Positions 1 through 9,468 of a stretch of 64,000 nucleotides of DNA are shown one piece after another. The DNA is taken from NCBI GenBank assembly GCA_023663185.1, contig JAMPHY010000001.1, positions 69,287 to 133,286 of the forward strand, written 5' to 3'. A program made the translations under genes and the position numbers. The stretch is from Clostridiales bacterium (GTDB taxonomy: Bacteria > Bacillota > Clostridia > Lachnospirales > Lachnospiraceae). Positions within the stretch are counted from its first letter, which is position 1, and the number at the start of each line of letters is the position of its first letter. Below the pieces are notes generated by a model that was not told the DNA's origin, did no database searches, and saw only the letters and a list, made by a program, of their open reading frames with translations.

Positions 1-1300
1 TACCGAGCAGATTGCAGAGAATCCTGCGGAAATAATCATGTCTCGTATAGGAAAGGAAGCTTCTTGAATCGGTAAGCATTCCTACGAAACCAGACAGATT
101 GCCGAGGTTTGCAAGGGAAATCATCTGGTCCTGCATACCTGTCTTATGGTCGTTGAACCACCACGCTGAACCCTGTTGGATTTTGGCAACTGCCGTAGAG
201 TCTTGGAAGCAGCCTAAAATCGTGCCGATTGCCTGATTGTCATTAGGATTCAAACTATATATGATGGTCTTAGGAAGTTCGTCCGTCTTAATCAGTGCGT
301 TCAGATAATCCGCCATCTCGGAAGACGGAGCATAATTATTGATACAGTCATAGCCTGTATCGGGACCAAGTTCATTGAAACGGAGCGTATTATTGTCACG
401 CTTGCAGCCGTAGTGAAGCTGCATTACCCAGCCGCGCTTGGAATATTCCCTGCCGACAAAGAGCATGAAAGCTGTCTTAAACTTAAGTTCTTCCGCACGG
501 TCCACATCTTTTCCGGAAAGGCGTTTTGCAAAGATAGCTTCTATTTCTTCTACGGAAGCCGGCGCATACATTACATATTCAAGCGCATGGTCGGAAACGC
601 AGCAGCCCATAGAAGCAAAGAAGTCCATGCGGACCGATAAAGCCTTGCACATATCGGCAAAAGTATTTATTTTAACTCCCGATACCTCCGTCAGTTTGTC
701 AATATATTCCTTATATGTCGGTTTCTCGATATTCATCGCCTTGTCGGGACGCCATGCAGGAAGCACCTGAACGTCGAAAGAGTCATCTTCTGCGATTTTC
801 TTATGCCATTCCAGAGAATCTACCGGGTCGTCAGTGGTGCAGATTAAGGTGACATTGGACTGTTTAATGATGTTGCGCACCGACATTGAAGGTTCGGCAA
901 GCTTTTTATTACAGATATCCCAGACTTCTTCAGCAGTATTTTTGTTCAATACGCCGTGATAGCCGAAATATTTCTGCAATTCCAGATGTGACCAGTGGAA
1001 AAGCGGGTTGCCGATAGCTTTGCCCAGACATTCAGCCCATTTTAAGAACTTTTCCTTATCAGAAGAGCCGCCGGTTATGTAGTATTCATCGACTCCGCAG
1101 GAGCGCATAAAACGCCACTTATAATGGTCGCCGCCTAACCATACGCGAGTGATGTTTTCAAATTGACGGTCTTCGTAGATTTCCTGCGGATTGATGTGAC
1201 AGTGGTAGTCTAAAATCGGGGTATCCGCCGCATAATCGAAGTAAAGCTTCGCCGCCGTGTCGTTAGAGAGTAAAAAGTTTTTGTCCATGAATTTTTTCAT
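1..1300 (-). CDS. uxaC: Uronate (glucuronate/galacturonate) isomerase, C-terminus cut by window edge
   Basis: UxaC converts D-galacturonate to D-tagaturonate (or D-glucuronate to D-fructuronate) in the cytoplasm, the first step of hexuronate breakdown. I translated the minus strand: it opens MKKFMDKNF and contains the family stretches DYHCHINPQEIYEDR (metal-binding HxH), WVMQLHYG and MLTDSRSFLSYTRHDYFRR near the right end of the family. About 433 residues are visible; the usual length is about 465, so the missing part is just the tail. The start at 1300 is preceded by AAGAGGGA at good spacing; a second Met at 1288 is possible. It is divergent from uxaB across a 217-base gap. Identification is by motif and context and is very secure. 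Confidence 0.95.
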   Translation of the reverse strand, partial: MKKFMDKNFLLSNDTAAKLYFDYAADTPILDYHCHINPQEIYEDRQFENITRVWLGGDHYKWRFMRSCGVDEYYITGGSSDKEKFLKWAECLGKAIGNPLFHWSHLELQKYFGYHGVLNKNTAEEVWDICNKKLAEPSMSVRNIIKQSNVTLICTTDDPVDSLEWHKKIAEDDSFDVQVLPAWRPDKAMNIEKPTYKEYIDKLTEVSGVKINTFADMCKALSVRMDFFASMGCCVSDHALEYVMYAPASVEEIEAIFAKRLSGKDVDRAEELKFKTAFMLFVGREYSKRGWVMQLHYGCKRDNNTLRFNELGPDTGYDCINNYAPSSEMADYLNALIKTDELPKTIIYSLNPNDNQAIGTILGCFQDSTAVAKIQQGSAWWFNDHKTGMQDQMISLANLGNLSGFVGMLTDSRSFLSYTRHDYFRRILCNLLG

Positions 1301-1517
1301 TTTGTTCCCTCTTTTCTTTAAAAAATACTTAAAAAAACACCTAATAACATGATACAATATGAAGATAAATAAAGCAACAGAAAAACTTCGGTAAAACTTC
1401 TAAATTCAGCCTTGACGAAGTTGTATATTATGTGTAAAAATATTAAGTGAAATATTGTAATTATGAAAAAAATGCACAAAAGATTTGGGGGAAAATTAAG
1501 GAAGGAGATTTTGCAGC
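1301..1517. promoter_or_regulatory. Divergent uxaC / uxaB intergenic region
   Basis: This AT-rich 217-base gap must hold the promoters of both divergent galacturonate genes. A TTGACG at 1412-1417 pointing toward uxaB is visible, but the best -10 at proper spacing is poor (TAAAAA), so I do not assign exact promoter boxes. The short inverted words ACTTCG (about 1384) and CGAAGT (about 1416) could be part of an operator, but this is weak. Confidence 0.4.
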
Positions 1518-2981
1518 ATGGAACTTTTAAGCAAAAAGAAAACAGGGAAGGTGGAAAGACCGGTAAAGGTCTTACAGTTTGGCGAAGGGAACTTCTTGCG
1601 TGCGTTTGTCGATTATATGATTGATATCGCAAATGAAAGCGGCGAATTTAACGGGGACATAGTTTTAGTTAAGCCGATTGAATTTGGCAATTTGAAGCTT
1701 TTTCATGAGCAGGAATGTCAGTATACGGTACAGCTTCGCGGTATAGCGGACGGTGAAGCCAAGAAGATTAACAGAATCATCACGAGCGTAACTGACGCGG
1801 TGGACGCTTACGAGGAATATGAGAAGTATGCAGGATATGCGAAGCTTGATTCGCTGCGCTTCATAGTATCCAATACAACAGAGGCGGGCATTGTTTACGA
1901 CGATACGGATAAGCTTGAGCTTAATCCGCCAAAGACATATCCCGGCAAGCTGACGAAGTTTTTATATGAAAGATATACGCATTTTAACGGAGCGCAGGAT
2001 AAAGGTCTGGTAATGCTCCCGGTAGAGCTGATTGATGATAACGGTATACACCTTAAAGAATGCGTGCTTAAATTGGCAAAACTTTGGAATCTCGAAGACG
2101 GATTTACAAACTGGCTGAATGATGCCTGCGTATTCACTTCTACGCTGGTTGACAGAATCGTTACGGGATATCCGAGAGATGAAGCAGAAGAACTCTGTAA
2201 AGAATTTGGTTATCAAGACAATCTGATTGTAACGGGCGAGCCGTTTGCCCTCTGGGTAATTGAGAGCGCTAAGGATATAAGCGATGAACTGCCGCTGGCG
2301 AAGGTAGGACTTCCGGTTATCTTTACGGATAACCAGAAGCCATATAAGCAGAGAAAAGTGCGTATCTTAAACGGCGCGCATACTTCCTTCGTACTTGCTT
2401 CTTATCTGTGCGGAAATGATATTGTATTAGAGTCCATGAATGACGAGCTTATCTTGAAATTTATTAAGGCGACTATTTTTGACGAGGTTATCCCGACTCT
2501 GACGCTGCCTAAGCAGGAGTTGGAAGATTTTGCGGAAGCTGTGCTTACAAGATTCAACAATCCGTATGTAAAACATGCGCATTTGTCGATTTCGCTTAAC
2601 TCCGTTTCTAAGTGGAGAGCAAGATGTATGCCAAGCTTCTTAGAATACATTGATAAAAAAGGCAGCCTTCCTAAGCACCTGACCTTCTCGCTTGCTGCAT
2701 TGATGGCGTTCTATACCGGAACCGAGATAAGAGATAAGGCTTTAATCGGACACCGCGACGGGCAGGAGTATAACATAATGGACGATGCTGCGGTACTGGA
2801 ATTTTTCGCAGCTAACAGCAGCAAGGAGCCTGCGCAGTATGCACATGCGGTACTTAGCAATACGGATTTCTGGGGACAGGATTTAAGCGCTCTTTCAGGA
2901 GTGGAAGAGGCGATTACATCTTATCTGACAGATATTCGTGCCGTTGGAATGCGTAAGACGATGGAGAAAATCTTTGGATAG
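1518..2981 (+). CDS. uxaB: Tagaturonate reductase (altronate oxidoreductase)
   Basis: The 487-residue product matches UxaB of the polyol/mannitol dehydrogenase family, which reduces tagaturonate to altronate with NADH. The N-terminal nucleotide-binding part is seen as VKVLQFGEGNFLRAF, followed by the family segment IVSNTTEAGIVYD and a C-terminal helical domain with KVRILNGAHTS (the Lys and Asn/His typical of the active site). Length is normal. The start is preceded by AAGGAGA about 11 bases upstream. It is the first gene of the uxaB-uxaA-SDR run and lies divergent to uxaC, so the locus supplies consecutive steps of the pathway. Confidence 0.95.
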   Translation: MELLSKKKTGKVERPVKVLQFGEGNFLRAFVDYMIDIANESGEFNGDIVLVKPIEFGNLKLFHEQECQYTVQLRGIADGEAKKINRIITSVTDAVDAYEEYEKYAGYAKLDSLRFIVSNTTEAGIVYDDTDKLELNPPKTYPGKLTKFLYERYTHFNGAQDKGLVMLPVELIDDNGIHLKECVLKLAKLWNLEDGFTNWLNDACVFTSTLVDRIVTGYPRDEAEELCKEFGYQDNLIVTGEPFALWVIESAKDISDELPLAKVGLPVIFTDNQKPYKQRKVRILNGAHTSFVLASYLCGNDIVLESMNDELILKFIKATIFDEVIPTLTLPKQELEDFAEAVLTRFNNPYVKHAHLSISLNSVSKWRARCMPSFLEYIDKKGSLPKHLTFSLAALMAFYTGTEIRDKALIGHRDGQEYNIMDDAAVLEFFAANSSKEPAQYAHAVLSNTDFWGQDLSALSGVEEAITSYLTDIRAVGMRKTMEKIFG

Positions 2982-3069
2982 CGTTAATCTTTGAGCAGTA
3001 TAAATCTTCGGACAGTATATAAGCCTGATGCAACTCAAGGCAGGCGGAAAGGAAGCATATATATCAAGC

Positions 3070-4551
3070 ATGAAGGATTATATTAAGATTCATGAGAGCG
3101 ACAATGTAGTTGTTGCAATTAAGGAAATAAGTGCGGGAGAGACCGTAAACGCTGGAAATCTTCAAGTGACTGCGAAAGAAACGATTCCTGCAGGGCATAA
3201 GATGGCGCTTTGCGACATAGCTGAGGGTGAGGAAGTTATTAAGTACGGTTTCCGTATCGGAAATGCAAAAGAAAACATTGAAGCTGGAGCGTGGATACAT
3301 ACGCATAATATCAAGACGGCGCTCGGAGATTTGCTGGAATATAATTACGAGCCGGTGGAAATCAAAGAGAATGTTTCAGAAGACGCAGAGTTCATGGGAT
3401 TTGTAAGACCGGACGGACAGGTTGGAGTACGTAATGAGATATGGGTTATTCCGACTGTAGGCTGCGTAAATAATATTGCGACGGCGCTTGCTAAGGCTGC
3501 ATGCAGCCGCATAAAAGGAAGCGTTGATGAGGTAATTGCTTTTCCACACCCATACGGCTGTTCTCAGATGGGCGACGACCAAGAGCATACCAGAACAATT
3601 CTTGCGGATTTGATAAAACACCCGAATGCAGGCGGCGTGCTGGTATTGGGCTTAGGCTGTGAAAACAGTAATATCGATGTGCTTAAGTCGTATATAGGCG
3701 AGGTAGACGGGGACAGGGTTAAGTTTTTAGTGTGTCAGGAAACGGAAGACGAGATGGAGACGGGCGCGAAGCTTTTAGACGAGCTGATTGATTATGCGGC
3801 GTCGTTTGAGAGGGAGCCGGTCAGCGCATCTAAGCTTATTGTGGGAATGAAATGCGGCGGCAGCGACGGATTTTCCGGTATCACCGCTAATCCCTTAGTT
3901 GGAAGATTTTCTGACCTGCTCATAAGTAAAGGCGGAACTACGATTTTGACAGAGGTGCCGGAAATGTTCGGTGCGGAGACTTTGCTGATGAACCGTTGTG
4001 AAAATAAGGAATTGTTTGACGAGACGGTGAAGCTGATTAATGACTTTAAGCAGTATTTTAAGAGCAATAATCAGACGATATATGAGAACCCTTCGCCGGG
4101 CAATAAGAAGGGCGGCATATCGACGCTGGAGGATAAATCCTTAGGCTGCACGCAGAAGTCCGGCAGCGCGCCGGTAAAGGGTGTACTGGCGTATGGACAA
4201 AGAGTGGAGACGGCAGGACTTAATCTGCTTAGCGCGCCGGGCAACGATTTGGTGGCGTCTACGGCGTTAGCGGCAAGCGGGGCGCATATCGTACTTTTTA
4301 CTACGGGACGCGGAACGCCGTTTGCTTCACCGGTGCCGACAGTCAAGATTTCCAGTAACAGCGCCTTAGCGGGTAAAAAGAAGAACTGGATTGACTTTAA
4401 CGCGGGCGTTCTGGTAGAGGATAAGGATATTGACGAAACGGCAAAGGAACTGTTTGACTATGTAATCGATGTGGCGTCAGGTAAAAAGGTATGTAGCGAA
4501 GAAGCAGGATTTCACGATATGGCTATTTTCAAACAAGGCGTTACATTGTAA
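3070..4551 (+). CDS. uxaA: Altronate dehydratase
   Basis: UxaA dehydrates D-altronate to 2-keto-3-deoxygluconate. An N-terminal SAF domain (about residues 1-90; MKDYIKIHESDNV is the typical family start) precedes the catalytic domain, with GFVRPDGQVGVRNE, FPHPYGCSQMG (metal ligands), LGLGCEN, GMKCGGSDGFSG and a C-terminal TTGRGTPFASPVPT. I chose 3070 rather than the upstream in-frame ATG at 3028 because the family begins at this Met. The purine-rich AAAGGAAG at 3048-3055 is, however, about 14 bases away, longer than ideal. Length, about 493 residues, is normal. It follows uxaB by under 100 bases. Confidence 0.95.
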   Translation: MKDYIKIHESDNVVVAIKEISAGETVNAGNLQVTAKETIPAGHKMALCDIAEGEEVIKYGFRIGNAKENIEAGAWIHTHNIKTALGDLLEYNYEPVEIKENVSEDAEFMGFVRPDGQVGVRNEIWVIPTVGCVNNIATALAKAACSRIKGSVDEVIAFPHPYGCSQMGDDQEHTRTILADLIKHPNAGGVLVLGLGCENSNIDVLKSYIGEVDGDRVKFLVCQETEDEMETGAKLLDELIDYAASFEREPVSASKLIVGMKCGGSDGFSGITANPLVGRFSDLLISKGGTTILTEVPEMFGAETLLMNRCENKELFDETVKLINDFKQYFKSNNQTIYENPSPGNKKGGISTLEDKSLGCTQKSGSAPVKGVLAYGQRVETAGLNLLSAPGNDLVASTALAASGAHIVLFTTGRGTPFASPVPTVKISSNSALAGKKKNWIDFNAGVLVEDKDIDETAKELFDYVIDVASGKKVCSEEAGFHDMAIFKQGVTL

Positions 4552-4632
4552 AACATAATTTGACAGGTTAAGTAAGAATAATGAATTACTATGTTAATGA
4601 ATCAATAATTTTAATATAAGGAGGACAAGGAA

Positions 4633-5442
4633 ATGGCAATTTTGAACAAATTTTCATTGGAAGGCAAGGTAGCTCTTATAACAGGAGCGTCCTACGGAAT
4701 CGGATTTGCAATCGCAACCGCATATGCGGAGGCAGGCGCAACCATCGTTTTCAATGACATTAAGCAGGAGCTTGTAGATAAGGGCTTAGCTGCTTATGAA
4801 GAGAAAGGCATTAAGGCTCACGGCTATGTATGCGACGTAACTAATGAGGAGCAGGTAAACGAGCTGGTAGCAAAGGTAGAGAAGGAAGTCGGAGTTATTG
4901 ATATTCTCGTAAACAATGCCGGAATCATTAAACGTATCCCTATGTGCGATATGACGGCTGAGCAGTTCAGACAGGTTATCGACGTAGATTTGAACGCACC
5001 TTTCATCGTATCTAAAGCGGTTATTCCTTCCATGATTAAGAAAGGACACGGCAAGATTATAAACATCTGCTCAATGATGAGTGAGCTCGGACGTGAGACC
5101 GTATCCGCATATGCGGCTGCAAAGGGCGGTTTAAAGATGCTCACAAGAAATATTGCTTCTGAATATGGTGAGTTTAACATTCAGTGTAACGGCATTGGCC
5201 CCGGTTACATAGCAACGCCTCAGACGGCTCCGCTGCGCGAGGTTCAGCCGGACGGTTCAAAGCACCCGTTCGACCAGTTTATCATCGCTAAGACTCCGGC
5301 GGCAAGATGGGGAGATACCTCAGACCTTCAGGGACCTGCAGTATTCCTTGCATCTGATGCGTCAGATTTTGTCAACGGTCATGTTCTCTATGTAGACGGC
5401 GGTATCCTTGCTTATATCGGAAAACAGCCTCAGGGTGAATAA
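4633..5442 (+). CDS. SDR dehydrogenase, KduD / gluconate 5-dehydrogenase type
   Basis: This is a 269-residue short-chain dehydrogenase: cofactor motif GASYGIG near residue 18, NNAG near 95, catalytic Ser (NICSMMS) and YAAAK. It ends in FVNGHVLYVDGG, a common C-terminal pattern. In the galacturonate setting the best guess is 2-dehydro-3-deoxy-D-gluconate 5-dehydrogenase (KduD), which turns the diketo product of unsaturated uronates into 2-keto-3-deoxygluconate. That substrate would come from the GH105 enzyme encoded downstream. Gluconate 5-dehydrogenases are close relatives and cannot be excluded. GGAGGACAAGGAA supplies the ribosome site, and a strong terminator follows, making it the last gene of the uxaB unit. 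Confidence 0.85.
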   Translation: MAILNKFSLEGKVALITGASYGIGFAIATAYAEAGATIVFNDIKQELVDKGLAAYEEKGIKAHGYVCDVTNEEQVNELVAKVEKEVGVIDILVNNAGIIKRIPMCDMTAEQFRQVIDVDLNAPFIVSKAVIPSMIKKGHGKIINICSMMSELGRETVSAYAAAKGGLKMLTRNIASEYGEFNIQCNGIGPGYIATPQTAPLREVQPDGSKHPFDQFIIAKTPAARWGDTSDLQGPAVFLASDASDFVNGHVLYVDGGILAYIGKQPQGE

Positions 5443-5476
5443 GTCTAAAGATTATATAAGATTATTAAGATTTAGG

Positions 5477-5508
5477 GGTGGCAGCATAATGTTGGCTGCC
5501 ACCTTTTT
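5477..5508 (+). terminator. Rho-independent terminator after the uxaB-uxaA-SDR unit
   Basis: GGTGGCAGC (5477-5485) pairs perfectly with GCTGCCACC (5495-5503), with a nine-base loop and a run of T directly after. It separates the uronate operon from the GH28 gene, which therefore needs its own promoter or read-through. Confidence 0.9.
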
Positions 5509-5542
5509 AAAAAAGCAAATCAGTATAGGAGGAGTATAGCGG

Positions 5543-7102
5543 GTGGATATTCGACTGATTATGAAGACGGCGCGCAGCGTGTCGTTAGAATTGAAAGATG
5601 GGGGAATTTATGAGACTGTAGAAACCTATCGGTTATTTGTTAATAATATGGAATATAAATTGACTAATACAGTCATTACAAGTATATATGATTTGAAACC
5701 GAATACTGAGTATTTGGTAGAAGCAAAAAATAAAAATGATGAGACCGTCGGGAGTATTACTTTTAGAACCGATAAAGAATTTGTGACGATAAATGTAAGG
5801 GAGCTGGGCGCAGCAGGAGACGGAGTATCGGACGATACCAGCTTTATACAGGCTGCGATTATGGCGTGTCCTGAGAAAAGCCGCGTGCTTATTCCTAAAG
5901 GAAAGTATAAGATTACCAGTATTTTTCTTAAAAGCGGCATCAATTTGGAAATTGCAAAGGACGCAGAGTTGTTGGCGCAGACTGACAGAAACCGTTTTGT
6001 GAAGTTTCCGGGTATGATTGAAAGCTATGACGAGCAGGACGAATATAATCTCGGAACATGGGAAGGCAATCCGCTGCCGATGTTTGCGGGAATTATTACG
6101 GGAATCGGAGTATCCGACGTAAAATTGTACGGTGAGGGGACTGTGAACGGTTGTGCCAGCCACGATAATTGGTGGCATAATGAGAAAGTTATGGTAGGCG
6201 CTTTCAGACCGAGAATGCTGTTTTTGAACCATTGCGAGCGGATACAGGTGCAGGGACTGACATTCTGCAATAGTCCCGCGTGGGTTATACACCCGTATTT
6301 TAGTAATGAACTTATATTCAGTAACCTCAATATACAGAATCCGCAGAAGTCGCCTAATACCGACGGCTTAGATCCGGAATCCTGTAAAAATGTGGAAATT
6401 CTGGGCGTGCATTTTTCACTGGGGGACGACTGCATAGCGGTTAAATCAGGCAAGGTGTATATGGGTAAAAAATATAAAACTCCTTCAGAGAATATCCATG
6501 TGTACCAGTGCCTGATGGAGAACGGGCATGGCGCAGTTACTGTCGGCAGCGAGATTGGTGCGGGCGTGCGAAATATGACTGTGGAGAATTGCCGATTTTC
6601 ACGTACTGACCGCGGACTTAGGATTAAGACCAGAAGGGGACGCGGTAAAGATTCTATTTTAGACGAAATCGTTTTTAAAAATATCGAGATGGACAATGTT
6701 ATGACTCCGTTTACCGCCAACGCCTTCTATTTCTGCGATCCTGACGGCAGAACCGAGTATGTGCAGTCCAGGGAAACATATCCGATAGATGATAATACGC
6801 CGGAAATGAGGCATTTTCTCTTTGAAAATATCCATGCAGCCAACTGTCATGTGGCGGCGGCGTTTTTTGAAGGGTTGCCGGAGCAAAAGATTGAGAAGCT
6901 TGAAATGCGTAACTGCTTCATTTCTTTTGCTAAAGAAACTAAAACCGACGTGCCGATTATGTCATTCGGAGTGGACGCATGTTCCAAAAAGGGAATCCAT
7001 GCAACTAATGTGAAGCTTTTGGTTTTAGATAATGTAGAGATAGAAGGCAATACGGGAGAAGCTCTTGAATTACAGGGCGTGGACGAAGTATTAAAAAGCT
7101 GA
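5543..7102 (+). CDS. GH28 polygalacturonase / exo-oligogalacturonase, cytoplasmic
   Basis: Glycoside hydrolase family 28, hydrolysing alpha-1,4 galacturonic acid links. An N-terminal fibronectin-III-like module (about residues 1-85) is followed by the right-handed beta-helix, beginning VRELGAAGDGVSDDT. The four catalytic signatures are intact: NTDG at 272-275, GDDC with D295/D296, GHG-type H329, and RIK at 360-362. There is no signal peptide, so it should act inside the cell on imported oligogalacturonides, as other exo-type GH28 enzymes do. The start is a GTG at 5543, placed 9 bases after AGGAGG; an ATG at 5561 is the alternative. The next two genes follow closely. Confidence 0.93.
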   Translation: MDIRLIMKTARSVSLELKDGGIYETVETYRLFVNNMEYKLTNTVITSIYDLKPNTEYLVEAKNKNDETVGSITFRTDKEFVTINVRELGAAGDGVSDDTSFIQAAIMACPEKSRVLIPKGKYKITSIFLKSGINLEIAKDAELLAQTDRNRFVKFPGMIESYDEQDEYNLGTWEGNPLPMFAGIITGIGVSDVKLYGEGTVNGCASHDNWWHNEKVMVGAFRPRMLFLNHCERIQVQGLTFCNSPAWVIHPYFSNELIFSNLNIQNPQKSPNTDGLDPESCKNVEILGVHFSLGDDCIAVKSGKVYMGKKYKTPSENIHVYQCLMENGHGAVTVGSEIGAGVRNMTVENCRFSRTDRGLRIKTRRGRGKDSILDEIVFKNIEMDNVMTPFTANAFYFCDPDGRTEYVQSRETYPIDDNTPEMRHFLFENIHAANCHVAAAFFEGLPEQKIEKLEMRNCFISFAKETKTDVPIMSFGVDACSKKGIHATNVKLLVLDNVEIEGNTGEALELQGVDEVLKS

Positions 7103-7124
7103 TATATGGAAAGGAGTGCTAATA

Positions 7125-7961
7125 ATGCAGTTAGGGATACGGTTGCACGATATTAAAAAGGCTCCGCTAGAGGAGAGGCTTAAAATCGCCAATGAGCAGG
7201 GATTTAAGTGCGGTCATCTGGCGCTGTCCAAAGTTATTTCGGAATATTCGACGGCTGACTCTGCGCTGACGCCGGGTTTTGCATGTTATCTAAAAAGGAT
7301 ATTTGCCGAGTCGCAGCTTGATATTGCTGTGCTTGGCTGTTATTTGAATCTGGCAAATCCTAATGAAGAAAGCCTGAAAAAGATACAAGGACGCTATATG
7401 GCGCATATACGGTTCGCTTCACTTCTAGGCGCAGGCGTAGTGGGGACTGAGACCGGAGCGGTCAATGAAGAGTATAAGTACGAAGAGCGCAACCATTCTG
7501 ACGAGGCTTTGCAGATTTTTATTAAAAATTTAAGACCGGTAGTGGAATGTGCCGAAAAGATGGGAGTTATTTTTGCAATCGAGCCGGTATATAAACATAT
7601 TGTATGCAATCCTAAGCGAGCAAGACAGGTGTTAGACGAGATAGCCTCTCCTAACCTTCAGATTATTTTCGATCCGGTCAATCTGCTGGATATCAGTAAT
7701 TATCAGGATAGAGGACAGATTATCCATGAGGCGATTGACCTTTTAGGTCAGGATATTGCGATGGTTCATATCAAGGATTTCAGGATTGAAGACGGCAAGA
7801 TGGTTTCCGTGGCAGCAGGCACAGGCGAGATGGACTATGGTGAGATTATCCGCTTTATTAAGGCGCAGAAACCGTATATACATGTGACGCTTGAGAATAC
7901 CGTTCCGGATAATGCGGTTGAGGCGAGGAAGTATATTCAGGGGTTGTGGGATAACGTATAG
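7125..7961 (+). CDS. Sugar phosphate isomerase/epimerase family TIM-barrel protein
   Basis: The protein has the xylose-isomerase-like TIM-barrel pattern of IolE/Hyi/tagatose-epimerase relatives: AIEPVY (Glu ligand), IIFDPVNLLD (Asp ligand), MVHIKDF (His/Asp) and HVTLENT (final Glu), spaced as expected for a metal site. The substrate is unknown; the position between GH28 and GH105 genes suggests a uronate or other pectin-derived sugar. The ATG at 7125 is chosen because AAGGAG (7111-7116) lies 8 bases before it; the in-frame GTG at 7116 would overlap that site. Length, 278 residues, is usual for the family. Confidence 0.85.
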   Translation: MQLGIRLHDIKKAPLEERLKIANEQGFKCGHLALSKVISEYSTADSALTPGFACYLKRIFAESQLDIAVLGCYLNLANPNEESLKKIQGRYMAHIRFASLLGAGVVGTETGAVNEEYKYEERNHSDEALQIFIKNLRPVVECAEKMGVIFAIEPVYKHIVCNPKRARQVLDEIASPNLQIIFDPVNLLDISNYQDRGQIIHEAIDLLGQDIAMVHIKDFRIEDGKMVSVAAGTGEMDYGEIIRFIKAQKPYIHVTLENTVPDNAVEARKYIQGLWDNV

Positions 7962-8007
7962 GTATTTGTGGAACAAAGTTATAAAATTGAAAGGACAGGA
8001 TAGCAGT

Positions 8008-9132
8008 ATGGATAGGATTGAGAAGTACATCGAAGAACTAATGGAAAAAAGTACGCCGGACAGACCGATTTGGAATATTGAGAAGATTCTTCAGGGGAAG
8101 AAGTCTACATGGAATTACATAGACGGCTGCATGATTAAGGCGATTTTAGAGATGTATGCCATTACGGGCGATGAGAAATATTTTAAGTTCGCTGATGATT
8201 TTATAGATCATAAGGTGTATGAGGACGGAACGATTGACGGATACGACGTTAATGAACTCAATATTGATAATGTAAATGCAGGCAAGACGCTTTTTGAATT
8301 ATATGACCTGACAAAGAAAGAGAAATACCGCAAGGCGATTGACTTAATCTATAGCCAGATTGAGCAGATGCCACGCACTAAAGAGGGAAATTTCTGGCAT
8401 AAGAATATATATCCTAATCAGGTATGGCTTGACGGTCTGTATATGTGCCAGCCGTTTTATATGGAATACGAGACGCGCTTCAATAATAAGAAAAATTACG
8501 CCGATATCTTCAACCAGTTTGAGCAGGTGGTAAATAATATGCGCGATCCTAAGACCGGCTTGTATTATCACGCCTATGATTCATCAAGAGAGATGTTCTG
8601 GTGCGATAAGGTGACGGGACTTAGCCAGAACTTCTGGCTGCGTGCGCTTGGCTGGTATTCAATGGCGCTATTAGATACGCTGGATAAGGCTGACGCTTCA
8701 TACGGCGCTCCCTATGAAAATATGAAGAGAGTATTTGTAGAGCTGATGGACGCAATGCTGCGTTATCAGGATAAGAGCGGTATGTGGTATCAAGTGGTAA
8801 ACGTAGGCGGCATGGAGAAAAATTATCTGGAAACAAGCGGAAGCTCGATTATGGCATATGCGTTGTTAAAAGGAGTACGTCTGGGATTCCTGCCTGAGAA
8901 TTACCGCGACTATGGCAAGAAGGCTTTTGAAGGAATCTGTGACAAATACTTGTCCACGGACGAGGACGGAAGTCTGCATCTGGACGGAATATGTCTGGTT
9001 GCCGGTCTTGGCGGTAAGGGTATGCGCTCCGGAACCTTTGACTACTATATGTCGGAGCCGGTAGTAAAAGACGACGCTAAAGGCGTCGGACCATTTTTGC
9101 TGGCGTATACCGAGATGTTGAGATTGAAGTGA
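8008..9132 (+). CDS. GH105 unsaturated rhamnogalacturonyl / galacturonyl hydrolase
   Basis: Glycoside hydrolase family 105 (YteR/YesR-like) removes the unsaturated uronic acid left at the non-reducing end by pectate or rhamnogalacturonan lyases. The (alpha/alpha)6 barrel is seen from residue 1, with the conserved NVNAGKTLFELY and the active-site segment QVWLDGLYM, where D142 corresponds to the catalytic Asp of YteR. Late motifs SGSSIMAYAL and GTFDYYMSEP are also typical. The 374-residue protein has no signal peptide. AAGGACAGGA lies before the ATG at 8008; an upstream in-frame extension has no support. It ends the first pectin block. Confidence 0.92.
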   Translation: MDRIEKYIEELMEKSTPDRPIWNIEKILQGKKSTWNYIDGCMIKAILEMYAITGDEKYFKFADDFIDHKVYEDGTIDGYDVNELNIDNVNAGKTLFELYDLTKKEKYRKAIDLIYSQIEQMPRTKEGNFWHKNIYPNQVWLDGLYMCQPFYMEYETRFNNKKNYADIFNQFEQVVNNMRDPKTGLYYHAYDSSREMFWCDKVTGLSQNFWLRALGWYSMALLDTLDKADASYGAPYENMKRVFVELMDAMLRYQDKSGMWYQVVNVGGMEKNYLETSGSSIMAYALLKGVRLGFLPENYRDYGKKAFEGICDKYLSTDEDGSLHLDGICLVAGLGGKGMRSGTFDYYMSEPVVKDDAKGVGPFLLAYTEMLRLK

Positions 9133-9201
9133 TATATTAAGCGATACTATTTATGAATATATTAAAATACAGAATACTATATGCCATATCCGCATATATG
9201 C

Positions 9202-9230
9202 TTGATTGTTTTTACTTTTTCTAGTAGAAT
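9202..9230 (+). promoter_or_regulatory. Promoter of the three-gene cassette
   Basis: TTGATT (9202-9207), exactly 17 bases, then TAGAAT (9225-9230): a good sigma-A promoter 35 bases upstream of the first small gene. It makes the cassette independent of the GH105 operon. Confidence 0.7.
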
Positions 9231-9264
9231 AGCAAATAGTTTTGGTATAAGGAGGACTGAAGAA

Positions 9265-9456
9265 ATGTCTATAAAGAAAACAAGGCATTCTACTGTAGTA
9301 CACAGAGAAGTTACCATAGAGAAAATTGAAGATATTCTCCGAAATCAAGAAAATATAATTACAACAAATGACCGTTCAAGTGAGGACGATGCTTTTGAGA
9401 TTGCTTTGCAAGGTTCTAAAGCATATTTAGAGGCACAGGGTTATTTAGAAGCTTAG
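9265..9456 (+). CDS. Small acidic protein, unknown (cassette gene 1)
   Basis: A 63-residue protein starting MSIKKTRHST and ending YLEAQGYLEA; it has a basic N-terminus and an acidic, helical remainder. I do not recognise the family. The ATG at 9265 has GGAGG (9251-9255) before it; the longer frame from 9181 lies across the promoter and is rejected. It is followed by a 171-residue and a 99-residue gene with tight spacing, each with AGGAG overlapping the preceding stop. Size and placement would suit an antitoxin or regulatory partner, but nothing in the sequence proves it. Confidence 0.65.
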   Translation: MSIKKTRHSTVVHREVTIEKIEDILRNQENIITTNDRSSEDDAFEIALQGSKAYLEAQGYLEA

Positions 9457-9468
9457 GAGGACTAAAAG

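Noticed and set aside
413-770. Two overlapping plus-strand ORFs
   Set aside because: They lie antisense inside uxaC, which has full family motifs; no ribosome site or known motif.
5633-6720. Long minus-strand ORFs (219 and 231 residues)
   Set aside because: Antisense shadows of the GH28 gene, whose four catalytic motifs are intact; the shadows show no recognisable domain.
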